A stretch of 64,000 nt of DNA. Source: Armatimonadota bacterium. Its GTDB lineage: Bacteria > Armatimonadota > Hebobacteria > CAIYQO01. Below are positions 49,464 to 59,138 of the stretch, in pieces. The translations under genes and the position numbers were made by a program. How positions within the stretch are numbered: position 1 is the first letter of the stretch; every line of letters starts with the position of its first letter. The stretch is taken from assembly GCA_029553475.1 (NCBI GenBank), contig JAKPKV010000114.1:1-64000 (forward strand), given 5' to 3'. The notes below the pieces were generated by a model. That model saw only the letters and a program-made list of their open reading frames with translations. It was not told where the DNA came from and did not search any database.

Positions 49464-50357
49464 ATGGCAAGGCAATTCTTCCGTCTCCGGCAAGCCGGCG
49501 GATGGCTGCTGGCGCTGCTCGTCGTCGCGGCGATACTCCTCTGGTTCCGGCATCCGGGCCAGAGCGCGACCGGCTCCGCGCTCCGCGTCGGTATCCGCCA
49601 TTCCGGCTTGCTGGCCCCCGTCTATCAACTCGCGGACCGCGCGCCCTCGCCGATCACCTTGCGGCCGTTTCTCGCCGATGGCGACATCGGCCTGGCGCTG
49701 CAGAGCGGGGAGATTGACGCGGCGTTCATCGCCGTCGCGCCCGCGCGCCAGCTCCTCACGCGGGGGAATTTTCGGGTGGCGGGCGGCATCGAGTATCCGT
49801 TCTCGGCCACGCTCATCCTCCGCAAGCAGGTCAAGCTCCGCCTCACCGAGCTGGCGGGGCGCACCATCGGCGCGGGGGAGCCGGACTGCGCCTTGCTCAC
49901 GCAGTTTCGCGCCGACGCCAAGAAGCTCGGCGTTGATCTGAGTGCCGTCCGGTTCACCTATCTCCCGGACGACGCGCTGGTGCCGGCGCTGGAAGCCGGG
50001 CGGATTGACGGCGCCATCGTCTCCAGCGCCACGGCGCTGCACGCGGAGGCGCTCGGGCATAAAGTGCTCTACCGCTCGGTGAAAATATCCGGCCATGATC
50101 ACTGCTGCCCGCGCTTCAGCAGGCAGATGGAGCTGCTGCTGGTGGTCCGCCCCGGGCATGCCCCGGCGGTCGCCGCCGTGCGCAAGCAGTTGGTCGCGCT
50201 CTCCCGGGCGGCCACCGCCGATGACGCGCAGCGGGCGATTCTCCGGCATACCGGCTATCCGGCCAGCCTGGTGACGCGCGCGCAGGCGCCGACGTTCAGC
50301 CCGCTCGACGCGGAATGGCGCACGGCGCTCGGGTCGGCCGTCTGGAAGGGGGAGTGA
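49464..50357 (+). CDS. Membrane-anchored NMT1/SsuA-like substrate-binding protein
   Basis: N-terminal TM GGWLLALLVVAAILLWF; LRVGIRHSGLLAPVYQLADR...LQSGEIDAAFIAVAPARQLLTRG. Confidence 0.8.
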   Translation: MARQFFRLRQAGGWLLALLVVAAILLWFRHPGQSATGSALRVGIRHSGLLAPVYQLADRAPSPITLRPFLADGDIGLALQSGEIDAAFIAVAPARQLLTRGNFRVAGGIEYPFSATLILRKQVKLRLTELAGRTIGAGEPDCALLTQFRADAKKLGVDLSAVRFTYLPDDALVPALEAGRIDGAIVSSATALHAEALGHKVLYRSVKISGHDHCCPRFSRQMELLLVVRPGHAPAVAAVRKQLVALSRAATADDAQRAILRHTGYPASLVTRAQAPTFSPLDAEWRTALGSAVWKGE

Positions 50358-50358
50358 G

Positions 50359-51240
50359 ATGCGCGCCGTCAACACCTCCCCGCCGGCCGGACATCAGGTC
50401 AGCCGCGCGTCATCCCCGCACGAGTATCACGCGCGGGGCTGGAATCTCGTCTGGCGCGAGGTTGCCGCCTTCACGACCGGCGCCTTCGGCAGCCTGGTGA
50501 CGCGGGAATTTCTCACCATCGCCGTGCCCCTGCTGCTGCTGTGGGAGCTGCTGCCGCGCCTGGGGGTGGTGCCCAAGACGCTGGTGCCGCCGTTGACAAC
50601 GGTCGCCGCCAGCGCCTGGGACCTGGTGCAGCACGGGCATCTCGCGCAGCATATCGTGGCCAGCCTCAAACGCCTGGCCATCGGGTTGTCCCTCGCCCTG
50701 CTGCTGGCCTTTCCGCTGGGCGTGCTGATGGGGTGGAACCCCTATCTTCGGAAGCATCTGCTGCCGCTGTTCCAATTGCTGGCGCCCATCCCGCCGCCGG
50801 CCTGGGTGCCGATCACCATCATCGTGCTGGGAGTCGGCTGGCGCATGCAGACGTTTCTGATCTTTCTGGGGGCGTTCTATCCGATCCTCTTCAACACCTA
50901 TCAGGGGGTCAAGGATACCGACCCGCGCTACCTGGCCTCGGCGCGCGTCTTCGGCGCCAGCGAGTGGACGCTGATTCGCGCCGTCTACATCCCCCACGCG
51001 CTGGGCTCAGTGGTGATGGGGATCAAGATCGGCATCGCGATGGCGCTGGTGATGCTGGTGATCGCCGAGATGTACGGCACGCAGATCGGGGTCGGGCGTC
51101 TGCTGTCGGAATCCAAAGAATATTTCCGCATCGAGCGCATGGTCGTCTGCATGGCGATCCTCGGCGCATTGGGATGGTTTCTCATTGAAATCATGAAGTA
51201 TCTGGAAGCCAAGCTGGCGCTCTGGCGCGTGGGACGATGA
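50359..51240 (+). CDS. ABC transporter permease (sulfonate/nitrate/taurine type)
   Basis: SLKRLAIGLSLALLLAFPLGVLMGW; PPPAWVPITIIVLGVGWRMQTFLIFLGAFYPILFNTYQGVKDTD; EYFRIERMVVCMAILGALGW. Confidence 0.88.
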   Translation: MRAVNTSPPAGHQVSRASSPHEYHARGWNLVWREVAAFTTGAFGSLVTREFLTIAVPLLLLWELLPRLGVVPKTLVPPLTTVAASAWDLVQHGHLAQHIVASLKRLAIGLSLALLLAFPLGVLMGWNPYLRKHLLPLFQLLAPIPPPAWVPITIIVLGVGWRMQTFLIFLGAFYPILFNTYQGVKDTDPRYLASARVFGASEWTLIRAVYIPHALGSVVMGIKIGIAMALVMLVIAEMYGTQIGVGRLLSESKEYFRIERMVVCMAILGALGWFLIEIMKYLEAKLALWRVGR

Positions 51241-51244
51241 GACG

Positions 51245-52117
51245 ATGATTGAAGCGAGACGGATCACCAAATTTTTCTCGGTCGTGAATGCACACCAGAT
51301 TGCGGCCGGGGTGACGGCCGTGCTGTCGGCCTCCCTGACCATCGAGGATGGGCAGTTCATCTCGCTCGTCGGGGCGTCCGGCTGCGGGAAATCCACCTTC
51401 CTCGAAATCCTCGCGGGATTGCAGGCGCCGACGGACGGCGAGGTCTATATTGACGGCAAGCTCGTGCTGGAGCCGTTGCCGAGCACCCGGCGCGAGATGG
51501 ACGCGTATCGTGAGAAGTATCGCTTCCTCTCGCCGATTGCCAACGGGCTGATTCGCGATAATCCCAAGCATGATATCGCGATGATCTTCCAGGACTACGC
51601 GGTCTTCCCCTGGATGACCGTGCAGCAGAACGTGCTGTTCACGCTGGAGCTGCGCGGGGTGCCGCGCGCGGAACGGGCGCCGCTGGCGCAACGCTACCTG
51701 CAGCAGGTCGGCTTGCTGGGCAGCGAAGACAAGTATCCCTCACAACTGTCCGGGGGGATGCGGCAGCGCCTGGCGCTGGCCCGCGCGCTGTCCGTGGAAC
51801 CGAAAATCATCCTCATGGACGAGCCGTTCGCCGCCGTGGACGCCATCACGCGGGAAAAGCTGCAGGACGATCTGCTGCGGCTCTGGCAGGATACCGGCCG
51901 CACCATCGTGATGGTGACCCACGATCTGGATGAGGCGCTGTATCTCTCGGATGCAATCGTGGTGTTCTCCCCCCTGCCGGGGACGATCCGCAATCGCCTC
52001 CCGGTCGAGGTGCCGCGCCCGCGACGACGAGACAGCGCCGAATTGGCCGAGCTCCGCGCGCGCATTCAGGCCATCTATCATTACGACATGCATGGCGAAA
52101 GCGAGTATGTCGGATAA
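51245..52117 (+). CDS. ABC transporter ATP-binding protein (sulfonate/nitrate/taurine type)
   Basis: LVGASGCGKSTFLEILAGLQAPTDGEV; QLSGGMRQRLALARAL; ILMDEPFAAVDAITR. Confidence 0.93.
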   Translation: MIEARRITKFFSVVNAHQIAAGVTAVLSASLTIEDGQFISLVGASGCGKSTFLEILAGLQAPTDGEVYIDGKLVLEPLPSTRREMDAYREKYRFLSPIANGLIRDNPKHDIAMIFQDYAVFPWMTVQQNVLFTLELRGVPRAERAPLAQRYLQQVGLLGSEDKYPSQLSGGMRQRLALARALSVEPKIILMDEPFAAVDAITREKLQDDLLRLWQDTGRTIVMVTHDLDEALYLSDAIVVFSPLPGTIRNRLPVEVPRPRRRDSAELAELRARIQAIYHYDMHGESEYVG

Positions 52118-52129
52118 GCGAAAGCGAGC

Positions 52130-53122
52130 ATGACGATGACGACACATGACGAACAGGGTACGCGCACGTCGCTGCCGACGTTCCGGCAGACGATCTATCC
52201 CGATATCACGGCGGCCATCGGGCGCAGTCCATTGGTGCGGCTGCAGCGGCTGGCCGCGGATACCGGCGTGCGCCTGGCCGCCAAGCTGGAGGCCTTCAAT
52301 CCGGCGAGCAGCGTGAAATGCCGCATCGGCGCGGCCATGCTGGCCGCCGCGGAGCGCGACGGCAAACTGCGCCCCGGCATGACGGTCATCGAGCCGACGA
52401 GCGGCAACACCGGCATCGGCCTGGCGTTCGCCTGCGCGGCGAAAGGCTACCGGCTCATCCTGACGATGCCGGAAACGATGACCATCGAACGGCGCAAGCT
52501 GGTGGCCATGCTGGGGGCGGAGCTGGTGCTGACGCCGGGCACGCAGGGGATGGCGGGCGCGGTGGCCAAGGCGCGTGAGCTGCAGCGCCAGTTGCCGAGC
52601 AGCTTCCTGCCGATGCAGTTCGATAACCCGGCCAATCCGCAGGTCCACCGGGACACGACCGCGGAAGAGATCTGGGCGGATACGCAGGGCGCGGTGGATC
52701 TCTTCGTCGCCGGCGTGGGCACCGGCGGCACGATCACCGGGGTTGCCGAAGTCATCAAGCGCCGCAAGCCCGCCTTTCAGGCCATCGCCGTGGAGCCGGA
52801 TGCCTCTCCGGTGCTCTCCGGCGGGCAGCCCGGACCGCACCGCATCCAGGGGATTGGCGCCGGTTTCATCCCCAAGGTGCTGAATCGCGGCGTCATTGAC
52901 CGCGTCATCCGCGTGACGAACGACGACGCCTTCGCCGCCGCCCGCCGGGCCGCCCGCGAGGAAGGCATCCTCTGCGGCATCTCCAGCGGCGCGGCGCTGT
53001 GGGCCGCCCTGCAGCTCGCGCGGGAGCCGGCGCAGCGCGGGAAACTCATCGTCGTCATGTTCCCCGACTCCGGCGAGCGCTACCTGACGACGCAGTTGTC
53101 GGAGATGGCCACCTCATCGTAA
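52130..53122 (+). CDS. cysK: Cysteine synthase
   Basis: [91 protein letters not shown]. Stop TAA lies in the TSD of MITE copy d. Confidence 0.92.
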   Translation: MTMTTHDEQGTRTSLPTFRQTIYPDITAAIGRSPLVRLQRLAADTGVRLAAKLEAFNPASSVKCRIGAAMLAAAERDGKLRPGMTVIEPTSGNTGIGLAFACAAKGYRLILTMPETMTIERRKLVAMLGAELVLTPGTQGMAGAVAKARELQRQLPSSFLPMQFDNPANPQVHRDTTAEEIWADTQGAVDLFVAGVGTGGTITGVAEVIKRRKPAFQAIAVEPDASPVLSGGQPGPHRIQGIGAGFIPKVLNRGVIDRVIRVTNDDAFAAARRAAREEGILCGISSGAALWAALQLAREPAQRGKLIVVMFPDSGERYLTTQLSEMATSS

Positions 53123-53284
53123 GAAACGGTCTTGAACGTGCTCGCCACCATCTCGCTGGTCTGGCTCGCGTCTGGCAGCGTTGGAGTTCCTACCATGTAT
53201 CACCCGACACACTCCCGGAACTCCGCCTAGCCAGCCACGACCCATCCGCAGCGATCTGGCACCGATCACGTTCAAGACCGTTTC
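53123..53284. mobile_element. Palindromic MITE-like element, copy d (162 bp, TSD TAA, opposite orientation)
   Basis: Ends GAAACGGTCTTGAACGTG / CACGTTCAAGACCGTTTC; TAA at 53120-53122 and 53285-53287. Confidence 0.87.
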
Positions 53285-53305
53285 TAACACGGGTGACGCG
53301 GTTCG

Positions 53306-56300
53306 TCACTCCCCGAAGCCGATGGTCACCCCCTCCGTGACCGGCAGGCCGTAATCGTCCGCGAGGCGAACGTAGAAGCTCCAGCCTTCCCAGGCGCACT
53401 GGGTGCGGAGGAGGAGGGTGTTCTCGCCCTTCTTCAGGGTCACCGTCATGCGGTCCTGGTCGGGGGCGGCGGCGCGGAAGACGTGCGTGCTGAACACCTT
53501 TTCGCCGTTGAGCCAGAGCACCAGGCCCTGGTCGCCGCCGGTATAGAGGGTGACGGCGCGCTTGCGGTCGGAGGTGATCTTCGTATACGCGTAGGCCACC
53601 GCGCCCTTGTTCGGCTGCAGCAGGCGCTCCATGCGCACCGGGCCGTCGCCGAGGGCGGGCTGGCCCGGCTGCAGGATGCGCGTCCAGCGCGCCGGCTTCT
53701 CCACCTCTTTGCCGTCCACGCGGTCAAAACCGGCGTAGACGGCGTTCGGATCAAACCCCTTCTCCGGGCCGAAGTCGGTGAGGGTCGCCGTCCAAGGCTC
53801 GTCGCGGCGCGGGAAGGCGCCGGCCACGTACCAGTCGTGCACGTATTGCGGGCGGGATTCCGGCCGGTGCAGCGCCGCCAGCGTGGCCTGCGCGCGCAGC
53901 GCGCGCTCCGCCAGCGCCTTGCCCGCCGCCGGCTTCGCGACCAGCGGGATGAGGTAGGCGGTCTCGCCGTCCACCGTCACGGCGGCGGGGTTCGTCAGCG
54001 GGGCGCCATTGAGCTCGACGGTCGGGGCCTCCCGCAGGCCGAAGACGAGGAGCGCGGTGGCCATGTCCGGCGTGTTCTGCCCGTCCTTCACCCCGTAGTT
54101 CACCCACACTTTCCCCTCCGCCGGGCGCACGATGCAGCGCAGCAGGCCCACGCGGCCATCCGCCCGCACGCGGGCGCCGCCGGGGGCGTCCAGCGCCCAC
54201 AGCGCGGCGTCGGGCAGCGGGTTGAAGCCGGCGTAGGTGCCGGTGATGGGCTCGGTCTGCAGGTAGGCCATGCGGCCCGGCGTGCAGGTGAGCGTCGCGC
54301 CGTTCTTCTCCAGCCGCCCGGTGGTGCCCTGCTGGGTGAGATTGCTGTCGCGGTCCATCCCCTCCGGCAGGTAGGGCCATTGCGCGTTCACCGACCGATG
54401 GGTGAAGCATTCGGTGGTGGGCACCGCCTGCCAGGCGTAGGTCTGGTAGGCGGGCTTGAAGCCGATGGAGAGGGCGTCCGCGCCGATGGTGCAGTCCACC
54501 ATCACCGCCTTCGCCGCCGCGTCCCAGCGGTGCGCCAGCGTCATGCCGTCGAAGGAAGCCTTGAACGCCTCGAAGGTGGGATATTCCGTCACGTCCGCCA
54601 CTGTGACGATGAAGCCGCCGTAGGCCTGGTCAATCTTGTCGGCATCCACGCCCGCCTGCGCCAGCGTCTTCGCCGAGCGGTAGTTATACTGGTTGATGAG
54701 CAGCGCCGGCTTCGTGCGCCCGCCGCCCTGGAGGTTTTCCAACGGCGCGTCCGCCGAGATCACCACCTCGGCGTCCCGGCCCAGGTCAGTGGAGGGCAGC
54801 GGGATGAGCGCCAGGTAGCTGACGCCGTCCTTGAGCCAGATTTTGTCGCCGGCCTTGCACGTCACCGGGAAGCGCGTCACGCGCTGGTCGTTCACGTACA
54901 GCTCCCAGGTGGGCTGCGGCTGGAAGCAGAACAGGCCCAGCGTGGTCTGCAGGCTGGTGTCCTTGTCCGGCGCGATGGTGTGGTACGGCTCATTCGCGAT
55001 GCGCGGATCCAGCGGGCTGCTCAGCAGCAGCATGGTGTTTTTGTGCTGCAGGGTGACCAGGTTGCCGCCGCCGGAGACCACCGTGCCGCCGTCCTCGGTG
55101 AGGAGCACGGGGGTGTTGCGCGTGTAGCGCGCCAGCAGCGTGCCGGTGTCCTGCACCGTCCGCACCGGGCCGGGCACGCGCTTCCACTGCACCATGGCCG
55201 GCACGCTTTCGCCGCGCGGCACGTCAATGCTGCTCATGCCGTAGTGGCGGCCCAGATACGAGCGCTTCCACAGCGGCGTCTCGGCAAAATGGCCCCACTC
55301 CTTGGCGGAGGTGGTCATCTCGTAGGGCAGCGGCTTTTCGTCCACCATGTTGGCGGCCCATTCCGGCGCCCAGGGGCCGGTGCGCGTCTGCAGCGCGATG
55401 CGCCCGGCGGGGGCGTTGTAGTCGTAGCGGGTCATGCCGTGGATATCCGGGTTGCCGACGTCGTGCAGCGTGCCGGCCCGCGAGAGGGTGTGGATGATAT
55501 GCTCCAGCCCGCCCTGGGTGACCCAGAGGAAGCTTAAGCCCGTGCGGCCCGAGGGGGTGATGAAGCGCTTGAGGCCAGGATGCCAGCAGGAGGTGAGCTC
55601 TTCCACCGATTTGGCGAGGATGCTCTGCCCCATCAGCCGGTCGAACTCGGTGGGGCCGAAATCGGCGAACATCTTCTGCCCGCTCAGGGTGATGGAGAAG
55701 TAATAGTGGTCAATGGACTCCTGCGTGGTGCCGTCGTACCACGCCCACAGGCGCAGCGGCAGGTATTCCAGCCCGTGGCGGCCGTCGGCGATGGCGCGCG
55801 CGCTGCCGATGATGTCGCCGCCGAGCAGCGCGCCCATGGCGGCGGTGTGATTGAAATTCATCGTCGAGATGACGTAGTTGTACCCGCCGCGGAAGAAGGA
55901 CTTGTTGCCGCGCCAGTCCCCCGTCTGCTCGTAATAGTCGGTGTTCTGCTTGCTCTGCGCGTGGAGGAATTGCTCCGTCGGGCGGTCGGGCATGAGCCAG
56001 GAATCCCAGTAGGCGCGGATATTCTCCTTGGTGGGCTCGGCGAACATGTCCTTATACAGATACCAGAGCAACAGGTCGTCCTGAATGCCCCAGCCTTTCC
56101 AGTAGCGCGGCACCGTCATGGCGATATCGCGGGTGAACTTGTCATACTTCTTCAGGTCGCCGGATTCCAACGGCTCCACGAACTCCACGCCGCCGCCGAT
56201 CCGCTGCAGCTCGCGCACGCGCGCCCACTGCCAGTCCGGCATCCACGCCGGCTGCCGCGCGGCATGGCGGGCAACCAGCGCCTGCAACTCCGCATCGGTG

Positions 56301-57148
56301 GGCATCACCGCGGTGGGTGTGCCGCCGCCCCCGTCGGCCATCAGTTTTTGCGCCAGCGCCTTCACGTCCGTCGCCGCGGGCAGCGCGCCCAGCCTCGCCC
56401 GCCCCGGCTTCAGCGTGACGAGGAGTTTCGGCGCCGTGAAGGTGAGGCCGTGGCCGGCGGTGGGGGTGGCCCACTCGTAGGCGCTCCACCACTCGTCGTA
56501 GCGGTGGTCGTAGGTCTCCCACTTGCGCAGCAGCAGGCCCTGTTCGTCGAGAATGCGCAGGCGGCTCTCCAGCGTTTTGCCGTAGGCGGGGTCGGTGAGC
56601 ACGGCGGTGACGTCCAGGCGGGCTTCCGGCTGTGTGGCGGAGAGCTCGGCGGGGCCAAAACGCGCGGGGAAGCGGTCCTTCGTCTCATCGCTCGCGCCGA
56701 AACGCGCCCAGTAGCCCGCGCCGTTGATGGAGGCGTTGAAGGTGGGGCCGTAGTCCGTGTGCGCTTCCCACGGCTTGCGCAACGCCCAGCCGATGACGTG
56801 CCATTGCGGCGGGGTCTTCTTCATCAACTCCACCATCATGCCGGTGCGCAGGTGGTAGCCGTCGGGCTGCAGCTCGAAACCGGCGTAGGTGAGCGCCACC
56901 TCCGCTTTCTCGATGACGTAGCCCTCCTTCAGCTTCGCGGCGATCGCCGCCGCCGCGCCGGGGAAGCGCAGCAGCACGGCGCGCTGGGTGGCGTCGAAGG
57001 TGGTGGCGCCGGGAGAGGTTTTGTCCCAGGCGCGCCCGTCAATGCCGGCGCTCTGCGCGGTGGTGACGGTGAGCGCCACCGGAGCGGCGGCCAGGGCCAG
57101 CGCGGCGAGCAGCACGAAAGCGACGCCGGTGAGGATACGCAGCATCAT
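53306..57148 (-). CDS. Very large secreted hypothetical protein
   Basis: Signal peptide MMLRILTGVAFVLLAALALAAA; about 1280 aa; alpha/alpha-barrel-like middle region; C-terminal 'RAVTLYTGGDQGLVLWLNGEKVF' jelly-roll-like module. Confidence 0.7.
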   Translation of the reverse strand: MMLRILTGVAFVLLAALALAAAPVALTVTTAQSAGIDGRAWDKTSPGATTFDATQRAVLLRFPGAAAAIAAKLKEGYVIEKAEVALTYAGFELQPDGYHLRTGMMVELMKKTPPQWHVIGWALRKPWEAHTDYGPTFNASINGAGYWARFGASDETKDRFPARFGPAELSATQPEARLDVTAVLTDPAYGKTLESRLRILDEQGLLLRKWETYDHRYDEWWSAYEWATPTAGHGLTFTAPKLLVTLKPGRARLGALPAATDVKALAQKLMADGGGGTPTAVMPTDAELQALVARHAARQPAWMPDWQWARVRELQRIGGGVEFVEPLESGDLKKYDKFTRDIAMTVPRYWKGWGIQDDLLLWYLYKDMFAEPTKENIRAYWDSWLMPDRPTEQFLHAQSKQNTDYYEQTGDWRGNKSFFRGGYNYVISTMNFNHTAAMGALLGGDIIGSARAIADGRHGLEYLPLRLWAWYDGTTQESIDHYYFSITLSGQKMFADFGPTEFDRLMGQSILAKSVEELTSCWHPGLKRFITPSGRTGLSFLWVTQGGLEHIIHTLSRAGTLHDVGNPDIHGMTRYDYNAPAGRIALQTRTGPWAPEWAANMVDEKPLPYEMTTSAKEWGHFAETPLWKRSYLGRHYGMSSIDVPRGESVPAMVQWKRVPGPVRTVQDTGTLLARYTRNTPVLLTEDGGTVVSGGGNLVTLQHKNTMLLLSSPLDPRIANEPYHTIAPDKDTSLQTTLGLFCFQPQPTWELYVNDQRVTRFPVTCKAGDKIWLKDGVSYLALIPLPSTDLGRDAEVVISADAPLENLQGGGRTKPALLINQYNYRSAKTLAQAGVDADKIDQAYGGFIVTVADVTEYPTFEAFKASFDGMTLAHRWDAAAKAVMVDCTIGADALSIGFKPAYQTYAWQAVPTTECFTHRSVNAQWPYLPEGMDRDSNLTQQGTTGRLEKNGATLTCTPGRMAYLQTEPITGTYAGFNPLPDAALWALDAPGGARVRADGRVGLLRCIVRPAEGKVWVNYGVKDGQNTPDMATALLVFGLREAPTVELNGAPLTNPAAVTVDGETAYLIPLVAKPAAGKALAERALRAQATLAALHRPESRPQYVHDWYVAGAFPRRDEPWTATLTDFGPEKGFDPNAVYAGFDRVDGKEVEKPARWTRILQPGQPALGDGPVRMERLLQPNKGAVAYAYTKITSDRKRAVTLYTGGDQGLVLWLNGEKVFSTHVFRAAAPDQDRMTVTLKKGENTLLLRTQCAWEGWSFYVRLADDYGLPVTEGVTIGFGE

Positions 57149-57250
57149 GACGACTCCTTGAAACGCGGATGGTAGTTGGTCTGACACCGACGGCGGCGAT
57201 AGGTGGCGCGTGGTGGCGGGCGCGGCGGCGGCGTGCCCGGCCCCGGCGCG

Positions 57251-57667
57251 TCAGAAGCTGTACCCGAACGAAATCTTGCCCTCGGTGGAGATATCCACGT
57301 TCCAGCCGGAGAATTCGTTGCGGGCGTTGCTCCAGGTGCCGCCGACGGCGACGACCAGCTTCGTCGGCTGGCGATTGCCTTCTTCCTCGGTGGCGACGCC
57401 CACGGTGATGCGCGAGCGGGTGCGCGCGGTGCTGGCGGGTTTCAGATACATGCGCCCGCCGAGGAACCAGTTGCCGTCGCCGTTGAGGCCAAAACCGCCG
57501 CTCACGGCGAACTGCTCATCGAGGCGATACTCGATGTTGGTGCCCAGCTCGCCATACATCTGCCCGGCTCCCAGCCCCAGGCTGAAGCGGGTCAGGTCCA
57601 CGTCCGGCGCCGCCAGCGCCGCCCCCGCCAGCCCGCAGGCCAGCGCCGCGATGATGAAGATTCGCAT
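57251..57667 (-). CDS. Small secreted beta-barrel-like protein
   Basis: Signal peptide MRIFIIAALACGLAGAALA; alternating aromatic strands ending GKISFGYSF (outer membrane C-terminal Phe). Confidence 0.65.
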   Translation of the reverse strand: MRIFIIAALACGLAGAALAAPDVDLTRFSLGLGAGQMYGELGTNIEYRLDEQFAVSGGFGLNGDGNWFLGGRMYLKPASTARTRSRITVGVATEEEGNRQPTKLVVAVGGTWSNARNEFSGWNVDISTEGKISFGYSF

Positions 57668-57831
57668 GGGTGTCTCCTTACTTGTATCGTTCAAAACCTG
57701 GCTCACCTCTCCCCCCAGCCCCCTCCCCTAACTGGGGAGGGGGAGTGAGTGGACTGGCATACCGGTATGTTCTCCACAACCGCCTGCTCCCCTCTCCGCT
57801 TAGGGGAGGGGGCTGGGGGCATACGCGTCAT

Positions 57832-57962
57832 CAGCGCGTCAGCGCTCATTTCGTACTCGTCATCGTCATCGTACTCGTACTCGTGTCCATCGGAGCGCGG
57901 ACATCCTGTCCGCCCGTAGCGGAGTACGACTACGAGTACGAAACGAGCGCTGACGCGCTCTG
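57832..57962. repeat. Family B inverted repeat
   Basis: GCGCGTCAGCGCTCATTTCGTACTCGT / ACGAGTACGAAACGAGCGCTGACGCGC; related to the 4.7-4.9 kb pair. Confidence 0.8.
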
Positions 57963-58010
57963 ATGCCGCCTATGGGGGATGGGGGGAGAGGGGAGGTCCG
58001 TCCAATCCGG

Positions 58011-59093
58011 CTACCTCGCCGCCATCTCCAGCCCGTCCACGCGGGGCACGTCCACCGCGCGGCCGGTTTTCGCCGATGCTTCGGCGGCGAAGACCACCAT
58101 CACCGCGCGGGCGCCGTCCTTCAGCGAGGGATAGGGTTCCCCGCCGTTGCGCACGGCGTGATAGAAGCTCTTAACGTTGCCGCAGATATCGTGGCTGTGG
58201 CCGGCGGCGTCGTGCTCCTGCGCGCCGGGCGCGAGCGCGAAGGGGATCAGCGGCTCCGCCTCGCAGTTCTTCCGCTCCTGGATGTAGCAGGTGGCCGGGT
58301 CGCCGTAGGAGGGCGCGCGGGCATCCATGAAGAGGCTTTTCTTCGTGCCATAGAGGTGCAGGGTATGCCGGTACGGGGTGACGTGATAGGCGCTCAACGT
58401 GCCGATGAGGCCGCTCTCGAACTCCAGGATGCAGTGCGCCACGTCGGCGGTGAGGGTGGTATGCACGTCGTAGCGCATCATGCTGGTCACGCGCGTGACG
58501 GGGCCGAACAGGAACATCAGCTCGTGCAGCGCGTGCACGCCGCACTGGAAGAGCATGCCGCCGGGGTTTTTCTCCGGGTCGCCGCGCCAATCGCCGGGTT
58601 TGATCTCCAGCCCGCCGCTGTGCGCCGTCACGAACTCGAAGGTGGCGAGGTTGCCCATCTCACCGTCGGCGATGAACTGCTTCAGGTCGCGCAAGCGGGG
58701 GTCGCTGGCGTGGTCGTTGTGCCCCATGCCGACCACCAGGCCGGTCTCGCGCTGTTTCGCCAGCAGCGCCAGCGCCTCGTCGGTGGTGGAGCAGAGCGGC
58801 TTCTCCACGAAGACGTGCAGGCCGCGGTCCATCGCCCGCAGCGCCTGCTCGGCGTGGAACTTGCCGCCGGTGGAGATGATCATCGCCTCGATGCCCGGCG
58901 TGTCCAGCAGCGCCTCGTAGCTGGCGGCCGGCTTCGCGCCGTCCGTCCGCTCCGCGTCCGCCAGCGCCCGCGGATTGATGTCATAAGCCGCGACGAGCTC
59001 AAAAAGCCCCGTCTCGCGCATCCGCTCGCGCCGATACCCGCCGAAGCCCCCCACGCCGACCATGGCGACGCGGAGTTTGGGGTGTGATGTCAT
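58011..59093 (-). CDS. Gfo/Idh/MocA family oxidoreductase
   Basis: KLRVAMVGVGGFGGYRRERM; ISTGGKFHAEQALRAMDRGLHVFVEKPLCSTTDEA. Confidence 0.93.
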   Translation of the reverse strand: MTSHPKLRVAMVGVGGFGGYRRERMRETGLFELVAAYDINPRALADAERTDGAKPAASYEALLDTPGIEAMIISTGGKFHAEQALRAMDRGLHVFVEKPLCSTTDEALALLAKQRETGLVVGMGHNDHASDPRLRDLKQFIADGEMGNLATFEFVTAHSGGLEIKPGDWRGDPEKNPGGMLFQCGVHALHELMFLFGPVTRVTSMMRYDVHTTLTADVAHCILEFESGLIGTLSAYHVTPYRHTLHLYGTKKSLFMDARAPSYGDPATCYIQERKNCEAEPLIPFALAPGAQEHDAAGHSHDICGNVKSFYHAVRNGGEPYPSLKDGARAVMVVFAAEASAKTGRAVDVPRVDGLEMAAR

Positions 59094-59138
59094 GTGCGTG
59101 TCCCCTTTATGGAATTGACAATTGACAATTTGAAATTG

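Noticed and set aside
53483-55537. 684-aa forward ORF (with a similar 531-aa ORF at 55580-57175)
   Set aside because: Antisense to the 1281-aa secreted protein; shadow frames.
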